Part shown: positions 14,732 to 24,757 of the stretch, piece after piece
How positions within the stretch are numbered: the stretch's first letter is position 1
How the letters are laid out: the number at the start of each line of letters is the position of its first letter
Assembly: GCF_012524115.1 (NCBI RefSeq)
Contig: NZ_JAAZWB010000088.1
Span: forward strand, 1 to 64,000
Reading direction: 5' to 3'
Origin: Bacillus sp. RO1
Lineage (GTDB): Bacteria > Bacillota > Bacilli > Bacillales > Bacillaceae_I
Length of the DNA stretch: 64,000 nt
Made by a program: the position numbers and the translations under genes
The notes under the pieces: generated by a model
Databases searched by the model: none
Seen by the model: only the letters and a program-made list of their open reading frames with translations
What the model was told of the DNA's origin: nothing

Positions 14732-15316
14732 TCATTTTTGACTTAAGAGAATTTCTACATGTTCCAATATTTCTTCATAAGGAACGTCCAAGCCATCATA
14801 ACTTTTTATTATCGTACCTTCTTGATCGATTAGATAAAAACTTGTTCCATGGACAACTTCGCCACCGTTTTTAGGTTTAGCTACAATCGTTTTAAAGTTT
14901 TCCATACCAAACGCTTCTATCTCTTTTTGTGTATATCCTGTTAAAAAATCCCAAGAAGTATAATCTGCTTCGAAGTTATTTCCAAATTCCTTTAGTATAT
15001 CAGGGCTATCAACTTCAGGATCAACAGAAAAAGATAGGAACTTAACATCTAATTGTTCTTCATTGGCCATTCTTTGCAATCTAGCCATGTTTGCCGTCAT
15101 AGGAGGACATACAGTTGTACAGCTGGTAAAGACCATATTTGCTACAGTGACTTCACCTTTTAAGTCCTCTAAACTAACCTGCTCGTTATCCTGGTTTATG
15201 TACTGAAAATTTGCCAGTTTCCAATCTGTTGTATCAGGTATTTTTCCGTTGCCACTACATGCAGCTAAAATTACTGCACTAAGGCCTATTAGAAGTATTT
15301 TGCTTTTATTTAACAC
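14732..15316 (-). CDS. ypmQ: Sco/SenC-family copper chaperone lipoprotein
   Basis: A thioredoxin-fold lipoprotein of about 194 residues that delivers copper to the CuA centre of cytochrome c oxidase (B. subtilis ScoBs/YpmQ). The lipobox is ILAAC. The copper ligands are the CxxxC pair (SCTTVCPP) and a distal His in VVHGTSFYLID, all present. The GTG at 15316 has AAGGTG six bases upstream; the GTG at 15325 in the same frame is an alternative with no usable spacing. Unlike the compact B. subtilis arrangement, a small opposite-strand gene separates it from ypmR. Confidence 0.93.
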   Translation of the reverse strand: MLNKSKILLIGLSAVILAACSGNGKIPDTTDWKLANFQYINQDNEQVSLEDLKGEVTVANMVFTSCTTVCPPMTANMARLQRMANEEQLDVKFLSFSVDPEVDSPDILKEFGNNFEADYTSWDFLTGYTQKEIEAFGMENFKTIVAKPKNGGEVVHGTSFYLIDQEGTIIKSYDGLDVPYEEILEHVEILLSQK

Positions 15317-15446
15317 GTTCTTCACCTTATTTCGCTAGATATTTTCCATTTTCCAATCAAATCGTACCACTTCTCACTGATAGATAAAAGGAACAGCTAT
15401 ATAAATTCATAAAAATAACACATTTGATATTAGTGGAGGTAAAGGG

Positions 15447-16718
15447 ATGCAAAGAGATTCTGAGACAATTAGTATTATATCCATCACATCAACCTCCTTA
15501 ATCCTTGTCCTTGGGAACTCGATGCTTATTCCAGTGCTGCCTGAAATTCGTCATGATCTTCAATTAACTCAAGTACAAGCCAGCCTTATCCTTTCCATCT
15601 TCTCCATTGCTGGAGCTGTTACCATTCCATTTATCGGATATTTATCTGATAGGTTTTCTCGGAAGCACATAATTTTGGCATCGCTTTTACTTTATGGGTT
15701 TGGTGGTTTTGTTTCAGGGATTGCTTCCATGCTACAATCATCCTATTCATTTGAGGGAATCATTTTTGGCAGGATCCTTCAAGGCATTGGCTCAGCAGGA
15801 ACAGCTCCCATTGCAATGGCCATTATAGCAGACTTGTTTTCAGGCAACAAACAGATGAAGGTATTAAGTCTAATGGAAACAACCAATAGTTTAGGGAAAG
15901 TGATGTCTCCATTAATCGGAGCCTGTATAGCACTGATTATGTGGCACTATGTTTTCTTTGTATTCCCTTTGGCTTGCGGCATTTTGTTTATCCTCTTCTA
16001 TTTCTATGTTGGTAAGGGGGAGTCTCCTTCTGAGAAAGTAATTTTCAAGGACTATGTACGACATTTAAGTGGGGTATTAAAGGAAAATAGATATTATCTA
16101 ATGACAAGTTATAGTGCTGGTGCACTCAGTCTTTATTTACTTTTTGGACTGCTGTTTTATTCTTCTGATGTGTTGGAAAACCAATTTGAAACACATGGAT
16201 TTTTAAATGGTATCATACTCTCTTTCCCGCTTTTGTTTCTTACTATTGCTTCCTTCCTTATTGGAAATGTAATGGGAAAGTTTCAAAAATATATATACCG
16301 AATTGTCATCGCTAATTTTTTTCTTCTCAGCTTCTTTCTACTAGGAATAATGCTAAATAACAGCCTATGGTGGACCATTTTATTGGTTTCCCTGATTAGC
16401 ACTTCTATTGGTATTGTTCTTCCATGCATGAATGCCATCATCACCAATTCTGTCAAAAAAAAGGCTAGAGGATTTGTAACAGCTCTTTATGGGTCAGTCA
16501 GATTTGCAGGAATTGCTCTTGGACCAATCGTATTTGGTTATTTTATGGATTTTTCCATTCCTTCCATACTTGTAATTTCTTCTGTACTTTGTCTTTTACA
16601 AGCCATTCTTTGCTTTTTCTTTTTAGAAGGAAAAAGGAAAAGTATTTCGCTTCATGCCATCACCAATTGGTTTTCTATATTTAACTTACCTTCTCAACGA
16701 AAAAAACAAAGAGGCTGA
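15447..16718 (+). CDS. MFS transporter, multidrug-efflux type
   Basis: A 423-residue major facilitator protein with about 12-14 membrane helices. The signature between helices 2 and 3 is GYLSDRFSRKHI (motif A, G-x-L-S-D-R-x-G/S-R-K/R). Helix 4-5 carries GRILQGIGSAGTAPIAMAII, resembling the antiporter motifs of drug exporters such as Bmr/Blt and Bcr/CflA. It is a proton-driven exporter by family; the substrate is unknown. A short basic C-terminal tail follows the last helix. TGGAGG with an 8-bp spacing precedes the ATG. It is a single gene with no adjacent regulator. Confidence 0.88.
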   Translation: MQRDSETISIISITSTSLILVLGNSMLIPVLPEIRHDLQLTQVQASLILSIFSIAGAVTIPFIGYLSDRFSRKHIILASLLLYGFGGFVSGIASMLQSSYSFEGIIFGRILQGIGSAGTAPIAMAIIADLFSGNKQMKVLSLMETTNSLGKVMSPLIGACIALIMWHYVFFVFPLACGILFILFYFYVGKGESPSEKVIFKDYVRHLSGVLKENRYYLMTSYSAGALSLYLLFGLLFYSSDVLENQFETHGFLNGIILSFPLLFLTIASFLIGNVMGKFQKYIYRIVIANFFLLSFFLLGIMLNNSLWWTILLVSLISTSIGIVLPCMNAIITNSVKKKARGFVTALYGSVRFAGIALGPIVFGYFMDFSIPSILVISSVLCLLQAILCFFFLEGKRKSISLHAITNWFSIFNLPSQRKKQRG

Positions 16719-16735
16719 CTTTCGTCAACCTCTAT
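16708..16735. terminator. Shared terminator between MFS gene and MoxR operon
   Basis: Arms agaggctgac and gtcaacctct (one mismatch) with loop tttc. The minus strand continues into TTTGTTTTTTTCG, so it most clearly ends the long leftward operon. Confidence 0.6.
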
Positions 16736-16738
16736 AGT

Positions 16739-19492
16739 TTATTTACGTTTTCTGTTCTTTGCTTTTAATAGTTGATTCATACGATCTTCGGAAGGTTTTG
16801 TTTCTTTAGGTGAGGTTGGAGTTTCTTTCCGTGGTTTAAATTCCTTCATTTCTCCCACTTTCGGCTCTTCCCTTTTTTCCGTCTGTTTAACCTTCTTTCT
16901 TTGAATCACTGGCTTTTTCCATCTGTTGTCTGGTTTATTCTTTTCCTTTTTCTCCTTACCTTTTTTCCAAAAGGCTAGCGATATTAAGCCGAACCTTCTT
17001 ATAAAAATTTCAATAATCAGTAGGAAAAAGGCAATAATGATAAAAGGTAACCACACCGTCTGAGACTGATAAACATTCTTATGGTAAGAACGAAACACTT
17101 CCTTGGGATCTTCTAACACTTTTCCATTTTGATTTGCCGTGATATTTTTAAGCAGTTCCAAATTAACTGGCCTTTGTTCAAACTCCGTGGAAAAAGGTAC
17201 AACCATTCCACTAGTATAGGTTGAGACCGTCTCCCCTTCCTCTTCTTGGGTAATATTGAGGAAGTAGATGTCGGGTATAGCTGAAAATTCCACTTCGTAC
17301 TGGCCAGGCCCCACCATTTTACTTTTAGCGTCTGCTATAATTTGACCTTTATTGTTTGAGACCGATATGGAAACAGGCATCAATATATCCTCAATTGCTT
17401 GCACCTTCACGGAAGCTCTACCTCCATCGACAGTGGTAGAGATGTCATAGGCTCCCTGCTCATAAGATGGCAAAGACCAAGTAACCATTTCATTCCAGAA
17501 AGCTGTCCATTCTTCCCATGAAGGAAACCCACCACTCCAGGCACCGGAAACATCGGAAGTCCAAGCGATCGTTCTTCCAAGTCCGTAATTCATTCGAGCA
17601 AGGATGGGATCCTCTTTTTCACTCGATATGATTTGCTCAGCCCGTGATTTCAATGTCGTTGCTATATACGTATTAAGGAACGGTGTCCCACTTTCAAACT
17701 TTTTGGACCAATCATATCCTGCATATACAGTCGGTACATGAGGATTATCTTCTATATATGTTTTTGTAGTAAGCGCGGTTTCCCTAGAGAGAATACTTGG
17801 GACTGAGCTTGCTTCATATACTTCGTAGAATCTTCCTGTTCCAATTTCTGCCAATTCTTCTAATAAGGAAGTATCTGCATCTCCACCGATTGCTACTGTC
17901 GATAAAGTTACATTATTCGTTAAACCTTCTTCAATGATTTCCTCGTATGGCCCATCATTGGATTGTCCATCCGTTAAAAGGATAATATGCTTGCGTTTAA
18001 GGTCCATTTCATTCAATTGCTCATAAGCCTGGTTAAGGGCAGGGAAAATATCTGTTCCACCACCTAAGGCGGTAGAACGAATATTCTCAATTACCTCTTC
18101 TTTATCCTTAATCGGTTTTGTCTCTACCACTGTCCAAGGCTCCGTATCAAAGGCAATAAAACCAAATGTATCTTCTTCTTTCAATAGTTCCACTGCTCGT
18201 GCTGCAGCTTCTTTAGCTAAATCAAATTTCTCCCCCATCATACTTCCCGAACGGTCCAAGACGATAATTAAACCAAGAGAAGGGATTTCTTTTTTCCCTT
18301 TTACATCCATATCCACAGGTAGAATTTTTTCAATCGGAGTTTGGAAATAACCTCCGAGACCATAGGATTGATTGCCACCTGTCATCGTGAAACCGACACC
18401 AAAATCCCTGACTGCCGTTTCAATGAGTTCCATCTGATTTCCACTTAAAAGGTGACCGGACACATTATGAAAAATAATACTTTCATATGCCAGGAAACCG
18501 CTGAGTGTCGTCGGTAACAGACTTGGATGAATGCGATCAATTTTCCATCCGCTTGCATCTAACGCGCGGAACACATTTTCCCCTTCCCCCTCCTGGTCCA
18601 CCATAAGCACTTTAGGTTGGCCCGATACCTGTGTTAGAGAGTGAGAGATATTGTTTTCCACAATCTTATCTACTTTTGGAAAAATTTCTGCTTTAAACGT
18701 ATACAATCCAGGATCTTTTAATGGAATGGAATAGGAATAAGTATTCGACCCTTTTGCCACTACCACTTCCTCTTTAATGATGGTTTCATTATTTTGAGTA
18801 ATATGCAAAGTGGCTTGCGTGTCCACATTGGCCTCAAGACCAATTTGAAATGGGACAGCTTCCCCTTCAAAGCTTGTTTGTGGAGTATGAAAAGATTGTA
18901 GTGACACATCTTCCACATACGGTGCCTGAAATGCCATAGCATCCATTTCTATATTTCTACCCTTATAAAAACTAGATTGTTTAGTACTATTCCCATTTGT
19001 TTCAATTCCGTCAGACAGTAAAACAATTCTCCCTTTACGATTCTCTGGGATGTAATTTGCGGCAAACTCCAATCCCTCTTCAATATTAGTGAATTGTGAA
19101 CCGTCGTTAACTGAGAGTTGGTGAATGGTTTCCTTTTGATCGGTAAAGGATCGTTCAAGTTTCGGCTTTTCTGAAAAAGTAACAATGCTATAACTATCCT
19201 CTTCTTTCTTCTGCTTAATAGCCTCATTGATGGAAGATAGTATTTCTCCTTCCATCCTTTTCACGCTATCCGATTGGTCTACAAGGAAGACAGTATGTGT
19301 CCCTTTTACAGGGGAAAGAAGCGATGGCATACATAGTCCTAGTATAAGAAACAAATAGATTAAGCTTCTCAAAGAGATAATGACATACTCCTTTTTCCGC
19401 TTCACTTTCTTTTTACGCCAGAACAAAACAAGACTGATTAGTACCGGAATAAGGAATAAAAGCATGAGAGGATGTTCAATTTGAAATTCCAC
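16739..19492 (-). CDS. Large membrane protein with two von Willebrand factor A domains
   Basis: A 917-residue protein and the last gene of the MoxR operon. Two N-terminal membrane helices (about 8-24, 40-58) precede a first VWA domain with MIDAS motif DQSDS (about 71-75). A beta-rich and glutamine-amidotransferase-like region (about 190-395) follows, then a second VWA domain with a canonical DRSGSM MIDAS (about 413), another mixed region, a C-terminal helix (about 815-835) and a very basic cytoplasmic tail (Lys/Arg/Glu-rich, about 80 residues). The fold matches the YP_-type BatA/GATase VWA proteins found with MoxR. The GTG start has GGGAGG nine bases upstream and overlaps the preceding gene by 17 bp. 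Confidence 0.88.
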   Translation of the reverse strand: MEFQIEHPLMLLFLIPVLISLVLFWRKKKVKRKKEYVIISLRSLIYLFLILGLCMPSLLSPVKGTHTVFLVDQSDSVKRMEGEILSSINEAIKQKKEEDSYSIVTFSEKPKLERSFTDQKETIHQLSVNDGSQFTNIEEGLEFAANYIPENRKGRIVLLSDGIETNGNSTKQSSFYKGRNIEMDAMAFQAPYVEDVSLQSFHTPQTSFEGEAVPFQIGLEANVDTQATLHITQNNETIIKEEVVVAKGSNTYSYSIPLKDPGLYTFKAEIFPKVDKIVENNISHSLTQVSGQPKVLMVDQEGEGENVFRALDASGWKIDRIHPSLLPTTLSGFLAYESIIFHNVSGHLLSGNQMELIETAVRDFGVGFTMTGGNQSYGLGGYFQTPIEKILPVDMDVKGKKEIPSLGLIIVLDRSGSMMGEKFDLAKEAAARAVELLKEEDTFGFIAFDTEPWTVVETKPIKDKEEVIENIRSTALGGGTDIFPALNQAYEQLNEMDLKRKHIILLTDGQSNDGPYEEIIEEGLTNNVTLSTVAIGGDADTSLLEELAEIGTGRFYEVYEASSVPSILSRETALTTKTYIEDNPHVPTVYAGYDWSKKFESGTPFLNTYIATTLKSRAEQIISSEKEDPILARMNYGLGRTIAWTSDVSGAWSGGFPSWEEWTAFWNEMVTWSLPSYEQGAYDISTTVDGGRASVKVQAIEDILMPVSISVSNNKGQIIADAKSKMVGPGQYEVEFSAIPDIYFLNITQEEEGETVSTYTSGMVVPFSTEFEQRPVNLELLKNITANQNGKVLEDPKEVFRSYHKNVYQSQTVWLPFIIIAFFLLIIEIFIRRFGLISLAFWKKGKEKKEKNKPDNRWKKPVIQRKKVKQTEKREEPKVGEMKEFKPRKETPTSPKETKPSEDRMNQLLKAKNRKRK

Positions 19493-21281
19493 GTCTGTAA
19501 ACCTCCCATTCTACCAATAAGATGACAAGCGCAAGTATTAAAAACAAATAGGAAATGTCCTTGCTGCTTGTAGACTCTTCATCTTGATCTATAGTAGGAT
19601 TTGCCGATATGGTAAAACTCTCCTCCGTCTGAATGGATTTTTCTCCATCATCCAACATGATATATAGTGTCTTGGATTCCTCCGACTCTTCCGTTGTCTC
19701 TTTTAACGTGTACAATCCAGGCGTTACGGGAAGTTCTATAGGTTGTTCGAAAGATTCAGATGAAAAAACAATCTTTTCATCCTTATCTAGAATTTCAGCT
19801 TTCCTTACATCAGATGCTGGAAAATAATCCATCGTCTGGCCAGGATAAAAATAACCCAACATCCCCCGATTCTGTGTCAATTCCTGAATAGAGTGAAACA
19901 TGAACAACGGAAAACCGGGATGGAGAGGCCAGTCACTCGAACCAAGCTCAAATGTTACGACAATAATCGGATCCCCTTTATATGTTCCTGAGAGAATCAG
20001 CGGTGTTCCTCCTCTGCTTGCTACCACATCTAATGAGGCAAATTCTTCAGATGAAAAGGTCTTTTCCACATACACTTTCTCCATTGCCACTGATTGCATT
20101 AACGGGTTTGTCCTATTTGCCGTTATCTCTCCTGAAAGATCGACTTCTTTTTCCCCATCATCCCCCGATAGAAACACTAGCTTAGGCCCAGAAGGCCAGT
20201 CGCTTTTTGGCAGCCCTTTAATAAGGTGAACACCATCAAATTTATTCCCTTCCGCTGGATCGGAAGAGAGATGAATAACATTCGTACTTGCAATCTCGAC
20301 AGCTTTTCTAGCAAATGGATGTATATCCTTATGCACGTAAACAGTTGGATCCTGTTGCTGGCCAAGAAATGTGTATTGTTCATTATCAAGCAAATATTGC
20401 TTGTCTCCACTCAATTCCACTTTATACATTGTTGCAAGCGGAAGATCTTTCAGATAGATGGTCTTTACTTTATTACCTTCTACCTTCTCAGAAACTTGCT
20501 TTACTATTTCCTGCTGTTCATTAACTATCGATAAGGTAAACTCCTTTGAATCGTTACTTTCATTTTTTACGGTAACTACCCCTACTACTGTGTCTTCACG
20601 CTTGGCTACTCCGAATGTTTCAACTGCCAGATTCTCATGTGAAGTTCCTATATTATGAGCGTAAAAGGCAGTATTTTGATGAAGTTCTAAGGATGCTTCT
20701 TTTTTAAAATTGTCGCTTAAAAGCTGTATGTTCCCGTTTTCTTCTCCTAGAAGACTTTTAGCCATATTGATGGAATCAATCACATTTGGAGAAGCGTAAG
20801 ATGCTTCTATCTTTTCCACGTGGTTTAACACTTCTTTTTTCGATAGAGACCTTTCCGTCAAAATTTCAGGGGTCTCCTTTGCGACGATTACCGTCATTTC
20901 TTGATTATCGACTTTATCTATTATTTGCACCATTTTCTCTTTGACCAACTCTAATCGCGAATTCTCCCCTTCCTTTGCTGTCATCGATGCTGATGAATCA
21001 ACAATGAAAATGAGATGGTCCCCTTCAATTCCTTCCTTCTTAAAAAAAGGCTGCGTTAAAGTGATAATAAGAAATAGCAGTGCCAATAACTGAAGATATA
21101 AAAGCAAATGGTGTTGCAGTTTCTTCCACCAAGCCTGCGCTTCGAATTCATTCATCCATTCTTGCCATAATAGGACAGAGGGGATAGCTTTTTTCTCATA
21201 TTGCTTCCTGAAAAAATACATGAGTATAACTAAAAGTAAAAATGCACTGAACAAGAAATATATTGGTGCTGTAAAACCCAT
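19476..21281 (-). CDS. BatA-like membrane protein with VWA domain
   Basis: About 601 residues. The N-terminal BatA-type segment has two helices (about 5-22 and 55-75) flanking a cytoplasmic loop with KKAIPSVLLWQEW. The VWA domain has the MIDAS motif DSSAS (about 97-101). A long extracytoplasmic beta-rich region follows, ending in one helix (about 575-595) and a short basic tail. The start is uncertain: GTG 21290 and ATG 21287 overlap the upstream stop, but the ATG at 21281 has AGGTG six bases upstream. Probably a metal-dependent adhesion/assembly partner of the MoxR ATPase (family knowledge). Confidence 0.88.
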   Translation of the reverse strand: MGFTAPIYFLFSAFLLLVILMYFFRKQYEKKAIPSVLLWQEWMNEFEAQAWWKKLQHHLLLYLQLLALLFLIITLTQPFFKKEGIEGDHLIFIVDSSASMTAKEGENSRLELVKEKMVQIIDKVDNQEMTVIVAKETPEILTERSLSKKEVLNHVEKIEASYASPNVIDSINMAKSLLGEENGNIQLLSDNFKKEASLELHQNTAFYAHNIGTSHENLAVETFGVAKREDTVVGVVTVKNESNDSKEFTLSIVNEQQEIVKQVSEKVEGNKVKTIYLKDLPLATMYKVELSGDKQYLLDNEQYTFLGQQQDPTVYVHKDIHPFARKAVEIASTNVIHLSSDPAEGNKFDGVHLIKGLPKSDWPSGPKLVFLSGDDGEKEVDLSGEITANRTNPLMQSVAMEKVYVEKTFSSEEFASLDVVASRGGTPLILSGTYKGDPIIVVTFELGSSDWPLHPGFPLFMFHSIQELTQNRGMLGYFYPGQTMDYFPASDVRKAEILDKDEKIVFSSESFEQPIELPVTPGLYTLKETTEESEESKTLYIMLDDGEKSIQTEESFTISANPTIDQDEESTSSKDISYLFLILALVILLVEWEVYRRGISN

Positions 21282-21286
21282 TCCCA

Positions 21287-22150
21287 TCACCTAATCCAAC
21301 CTTTAGAGGTCATCCTTTTAAATAAAATATCTTCCACATTCTCTCCTGTATGGCACATAAGGTAGGAGATTCCCCTTTCAAAACAAAACCCTTCTAAGAT
21401 CTCCATTCTTTGTTGCATTTTTTCCTTATAATTCTTTCTAGTAAAATCAGAAACTGTTACATTCACTTCCTGATTGGTTTCGCTGTCAACCAGCATAAAG
21501 TCGCCATCAAAACTTGGATCAACTTCATCCTCTTCCAATACTTGCAACAAGTAGACTTGTTGTCTATTTGCCTGGATAATCTTCAAAGTATGAATAACCG
21601 AGTCAAGTGGCTCAAGTAAGTCACTGATGACAATGGATACACTGCTTTTCCTTTGAATATGGTTTAAAGCAGCTTCAGAGAATAGAAGGGAGGTATTCTT
21701 AGGCTCTATATCCTCCACATATTGCATCATCTGAAAGAGGTGACCTTTCCCTTTTCGATATAAGTAGGGAGCCTGTTCACCGTGAACATCAATAATGGAT
21801 ATGCGATCCTCCTGACTTAGCCCTATGTATGCAAATGAAGCTGTAAGTGTTTTGGCTAGTTTCCATTTACCAGAAGAACTGGCCATGGAATTCGTACAAT
21901 CCAGATAAATGGAAGCTGAGAGCTCTTGCTCATCTAAATACCGTTTAATGTAATGCTTTTGCGTACGTGCGTAGATATTCCAATCCACTTGCCGAAGATC
22001 GTCCCCTTGCTCATACATTCGATAATCAGAGAAATCATGAGATGCACCGAACCTTGTCGATTTTCTTGTTCCTTTATGCCAGCTTCTCTTAAGCTTACCT
22101 ACTTGAAGGCTATAAGCCTGTAGCTGCTTGGTTATCACAGAATTCAACAT
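21287..22150 (-). CDS. DUF58 domain protein (MoxR-associated)
   Basis: A 287-residue cytoplasmic protein of the DUF58 family, related to VWA domains and almost always encoded next to MoxR ATPases. The family signature is the segment DFSDYRMYEQGDDLRQVDWN with surrounding RTQKHYIKRYLDEQE. The following YLDCTNSM is a degenerate MIDAS-like motif. It lies five bases after moxR and overlaps the BatA-like gene. It is probably an adaptor in a chaperone complex; direct function is unproven. Confidence 0.93.
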   Translation of the reverse strand: MLNSVITKQLQAYSLQVGKLKRSWHKGTRKSTRFGASHDFSDYRMYEQGDDLRQVDWNIYARTQKHYIKRYLDEQELSASIYLDCTNSMASSSGKWKLAKTLTASFAYIGLSQEDRISIIDVHGEQAPYLYRKGKGHLFQMMQYVEDIEPKNTSLLFSEAALNHIQRKSSVSIVISDLLEPLDSVIHTLKIIQANRQQVYLLQVLEEDEVDPSFDGDFMLVDSETNQEVNVTVSDFTRKNYKEKMQQRMEILEGFCFERGISYLMCHTGENVEDILFKRMTSKGWIR

Positions 22151-22155
22151 GAGAG

Positions 22156-23163
22156 CTACCTTACATTCAATACTTTATCAGTGTATTGAATGGCATCCTC
22201 TAGGATAAGATCTTCTTTCACTCCAGAAGCTTCCCCTTCAAAATTTAAGAACAAGCGGTGACGAAGGACAGGGATGGCAGCATGTTTGATATCTCCTTTG
22301 GAGACATGAAAGCGTCCTGAGCAGAATGCTCTTGCTTTTGCTACCTTAATTAAACTTTGGACACCACGTGGGCCTACACCGTAGCGTACATATTTTTTTA
22401 CAAGTTCACTGGCATGCTCTTCTTCTGGATGAGTTGCCATGATCAGCTGAACCGTATAGTCTAACAACTCCTGTGAAACTAGTATTTCCTTTGCAGCGAT
22501 CTGTATTTTTTGCATCTTGTCTGTATCTAAAAGTTTCTGAACATGGTAGGATTCCGTTCCTGTAGTCCTTTTTATGATTTCATATAACTCTTCCTTCTTT
22601 GGATACCCCATATTTATTTTTAGAAGGAAACGGTCCATCTGCGCCTCCGGTAGCGGATAAGTTCCTTCCATATCAATCGGGTTTTGTGTTGCTAATACAA
22701 AGAATGGGGATGATACCTTTCTTGTCTCCCCCATGATGGTCACGGTCTTTTCGGCCATTGCCTCCAAAAGGGAACTTTGCGTTTTAGGAGTTGCCCGGTT
22801 TATTTCATCCGCAAGAACAATATTAGAAAAAATAGGACCCTCATGAAACACAAAGGATTGTTTCCCGTTTTCGTGTATCTCAATCATTTTTGTTCCGGTA
22901 ATATCGGATGGCATTAAGTCAGGAGTGAACTGTATCCTTGAAAAATCAAAGCTTAAGACTTCTGATATTGTTCGAATGAGCATGGTCTTCCCTACACCCG
23001 GCATCCCTTCGAGCAAGGCATGGCCATCTGACACCATCGCCCAAATCAGTTGTTCGATAACTTCCTCCTGACCAACAATCACCTTTCCTATTTCTTGTTT
23101 CACTTCCTGCAATGTATCTTGATAATATTTCAGTTCTTTTTCTTTCTCTTCCAAACTGATCAC
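22156..23163 (-). CDS. MoxR-family AAA+ ATPase
   Basis: A 335-residue AAA+ ATPase. Walker A is GMPGVGKTM, Walker B VLADEINRA with the conserved run TPKTQSSLLEAMAE, sensor 1 ATQNP followed by the MoxR-specific EGTYPLPEAQMDRFLL, and a C-terminal lid (about 230-330). MoxR proteins act as chaperone-like remodelling ATPases with DUF58 and VWA partners, all of which are in this operon. GTG start with GGGAG upstream, directly abutting the stop of the coiled-coil gene. Confidence 0.95.
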   Translation of the reverse strand: MISLEEKEKELKYYQDTLQEVKQEIGKVIVGQEEVIEQLIWAMVSDGHALLEGMPGVGKTMLIRTISEVLSFDFSRIQFTPDLMPSDITGTKMIEIHENGKQSFVFHEGPIFSNIVLADEINRATPKTQSSLLEAMAEKTVTIMGETRKVSSPFFVLATQNPIDMEGTYPLPEAQMDRFLLKINMGYPKKEELYEIIKRTTGTESYHVQKLLDTDKMQKIQIAAKEILVSQELLDYTVQLIMATHPEEEHASELVKKYVRYGVGPRGVQSLIKVAKARAFCSGRFHVSKGDIKHAAIPVLRHRLFLNFEGEASGVKEDLILEDAIQYTDKVLNVR

Positions 23164-24750
23164 TTAATCTGCTCCCTTCGGATCCACTTCACTAAAGTAT
23201 TGTTTAACCACATTTTCTAATCTTGAAGGCAACTGCATTCTGTCCAGTGATTCCCTGTAGGACTTTTCATAAGATGAGAATACTTCCTCATATGGTCTTG
23301 CTTGCCCTCTCAGGGTAGGAGCGTCTGGAGCATCCTCGTATTGAGATTGCCCTTCCCCAGTTGGCCCCCCATCCGTTTCATTCTGAATATCACTCTTGAT
23401 GTTAGAAGGAACCGTAAAGGTTTGCTCACCCACACCTACTCCTGCACCAAGTCCTCCACTGCCTTGTCCTTGGCCTTGGCCTTGACCTTGACCCTGGCCT
23501 TGACCCTGGCCCTGACCTTGACCTTGACTCTGGCCTTGACCTTGACCTTGACCCTGGCCTTGACCTTGACCTTGACCCTGACCTTGACCTTGACCCTGAC
23601 CTTGATCCTGGCCTTGGCCCTGGCCTTGCTTAGAATTTTGAGCAGTTTGATTAGAAGAGGTGGGGTTGTTGGAATTAGATAAAGTCAACTTAGATGGGTT
23701 CAACCCAGCTTGCGACATTTTTCCATATTGATTGGAAGCAGCTGCTTGAAGTGCATTCTGCAACGCCTCCATGTCAGATAGTGCAGAAATGTCTTGCAAT
23801 AGCTCTTCAAGTTGTTCCAACAATGCTTCTAATTCCTCGTCAGACATTTCCTCCACTTTCATTTCTTCTTGGTCTAAGAGGGTATCTGATAGTTCTGATA
23901 GCTCTTTTTTCTCTGCTTCTGATAAGGATTCAATATTTTTCTTCATACCATTTAATAGCTTCTCTAAATCTTCATTCTTTTTATTTAACGCAAGATTCGC
24001 CAATGAGTTATCTGGCTGATCTTTTGCAACCTCTTTCAAGCTAGCTTCCTTTTCTTGAAGCTCTTTCATCTTTTCAGCCAAGTTATTTTCTTTTTCCATT
24101 AGTTCTTTTAATAACTCATCTGCATCTTTCTCATTTTTAAGTTCTTTGAGCTCTTCTAACTCTTCCTTTATCTCTTTGTTATCCTTCAATTCTTCAGCAT
24201 CTTTTTTTACTTTATCAAGTGTTTCCTCTATTATTTCTCGTTCCGCCTCTACAGCCTTGGCTTCTTGCATCTTGTTATTTGGAAACAAAATTAAAAGCAC
24301 AATGAGGCATATTGTTAATAACGACATAGAAATTATTTTGGGGTGTATGTGCTGTAATTTTGCTTCTTTAATAACTTGTTCCTTCTTCTTAAGATGGTCA
24401 TAAGCCTCTTTGCGCTGAAGCTGTGCGACCAAGGAGGTATCCTTCACATAATCAAGAGATGTGGTAAGTCTGTCCTCCTCCAAAAAGGCATCTGAATATC
24501 TTGCTGCATCCCAAGTCGAGGGTCTTTTTCTCCAGTAGAGGAGGAAAACTGCCATGCAAGCAATTCCTCCTAACCAGAGAGCTCTTTCGATTAAGTAGGG
24601 AGTAACCACCATTCTGGCAACGATGAGCACACTTAAAAAGCTGATGCAAAATGCCAAGATGGCATATTGCACCTGTTTAGAAATAAGTTGAAATCTAAGC
24701 TTTCTTCTAATGGAAAATAAAAACCTGACGATAAGATCGTTTTCCTTCAT
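23164..24750 (-). CDS. Membrane-anchored coiled-coil protein with Gly-Gln repeat tract
   Basis: A 528-residue protein without a clear family name. Helices at about 25-47 and 55-71 and a third at about 142-160 anchor it. Residues about 165-330 are an acidic Lys/Glu/Leu-rich coiled coil. Residues about 372-430 are almost pure alternating Gly-Gln, encoded by a 6-bp tandem repeat. A C-terminal domain (about 470-528) contains LPSRLENVVKQYFSEVDP. The arrangement resembles the large membrane proteins (DUF4175-like) found in MoxR operons. It lies between the ABC permease and moxR genes, so it is likely a structural component of the same envelope machine (inference). Confidence 0.85.
   Translation of the reverse strand: MKENDLIVRFLFSIRRKLRFQLISKQVQYAILAFCISFLSVLIVARMVVTPYLIERALWLGGIACMAVFLLYWRKRPSTWDAARYSDAFLEEDRLTTSLDYVKDTSLVAQLQRKEAYDHLKKKEQVIKEAKLQHIHPKIISMSLLTICLIVLLILFPNNKMQEAKAVEAEREIIEETLDKVKKDAEELKDNKEIKEELEELKELKNEKDADELLKELMEKENNLAEKMKELQEKEASLKEVAKDQPDNSLANLALNKKNEDLEKLLNGMKKNIESLSEAEKKELSELSDTLLDQEEMKVEEMSDEELEALLEQLEELLQDISALSDMEALQNALQAAASNQYGKMSQAGLNPSKLTLSNSNNPTSSNQTAQNSKQGQGQGQDQGQGQGQGQGQGQGQGQGQGQGQGQSQGQGQGQGQGQGQGQGQGQGQGSGGLGAGVGVGEQTFTVPSNIKSDIQNETDGGPTGEGQSQYEDAPDAPTLRGQARPYEEVFSSYEKSYRESLDRMQLPSRLENVVKQYFSEVDPKGAD
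23460..23636 (-). repeat. Hexanucleotide tandem repeat encoding (Gly-Gln)n
   Basis: About 29 units of CAAGGT/CAAGGC/CAGGGT-type hexamers on the coding strand, broken by single Asp (CAGGAT/CAAGATC-type) and Ser codons. A 6-bp unit equals two codons, so gain or loss by slippage keeps the frame. Spurious reading frames appear opposite it. Confidence 0.9.
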
Positions 24751-24757
24751 AGATTAT

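Noticed and set aside
23302-23682. 126-residue plus-strand frame of Ala-Leu-Thr-Leu repeats
   Set aside because: It is the complement of the Gly-Gln hexamer repeat; only the minus-strand gene has start signals, domains and operon context.
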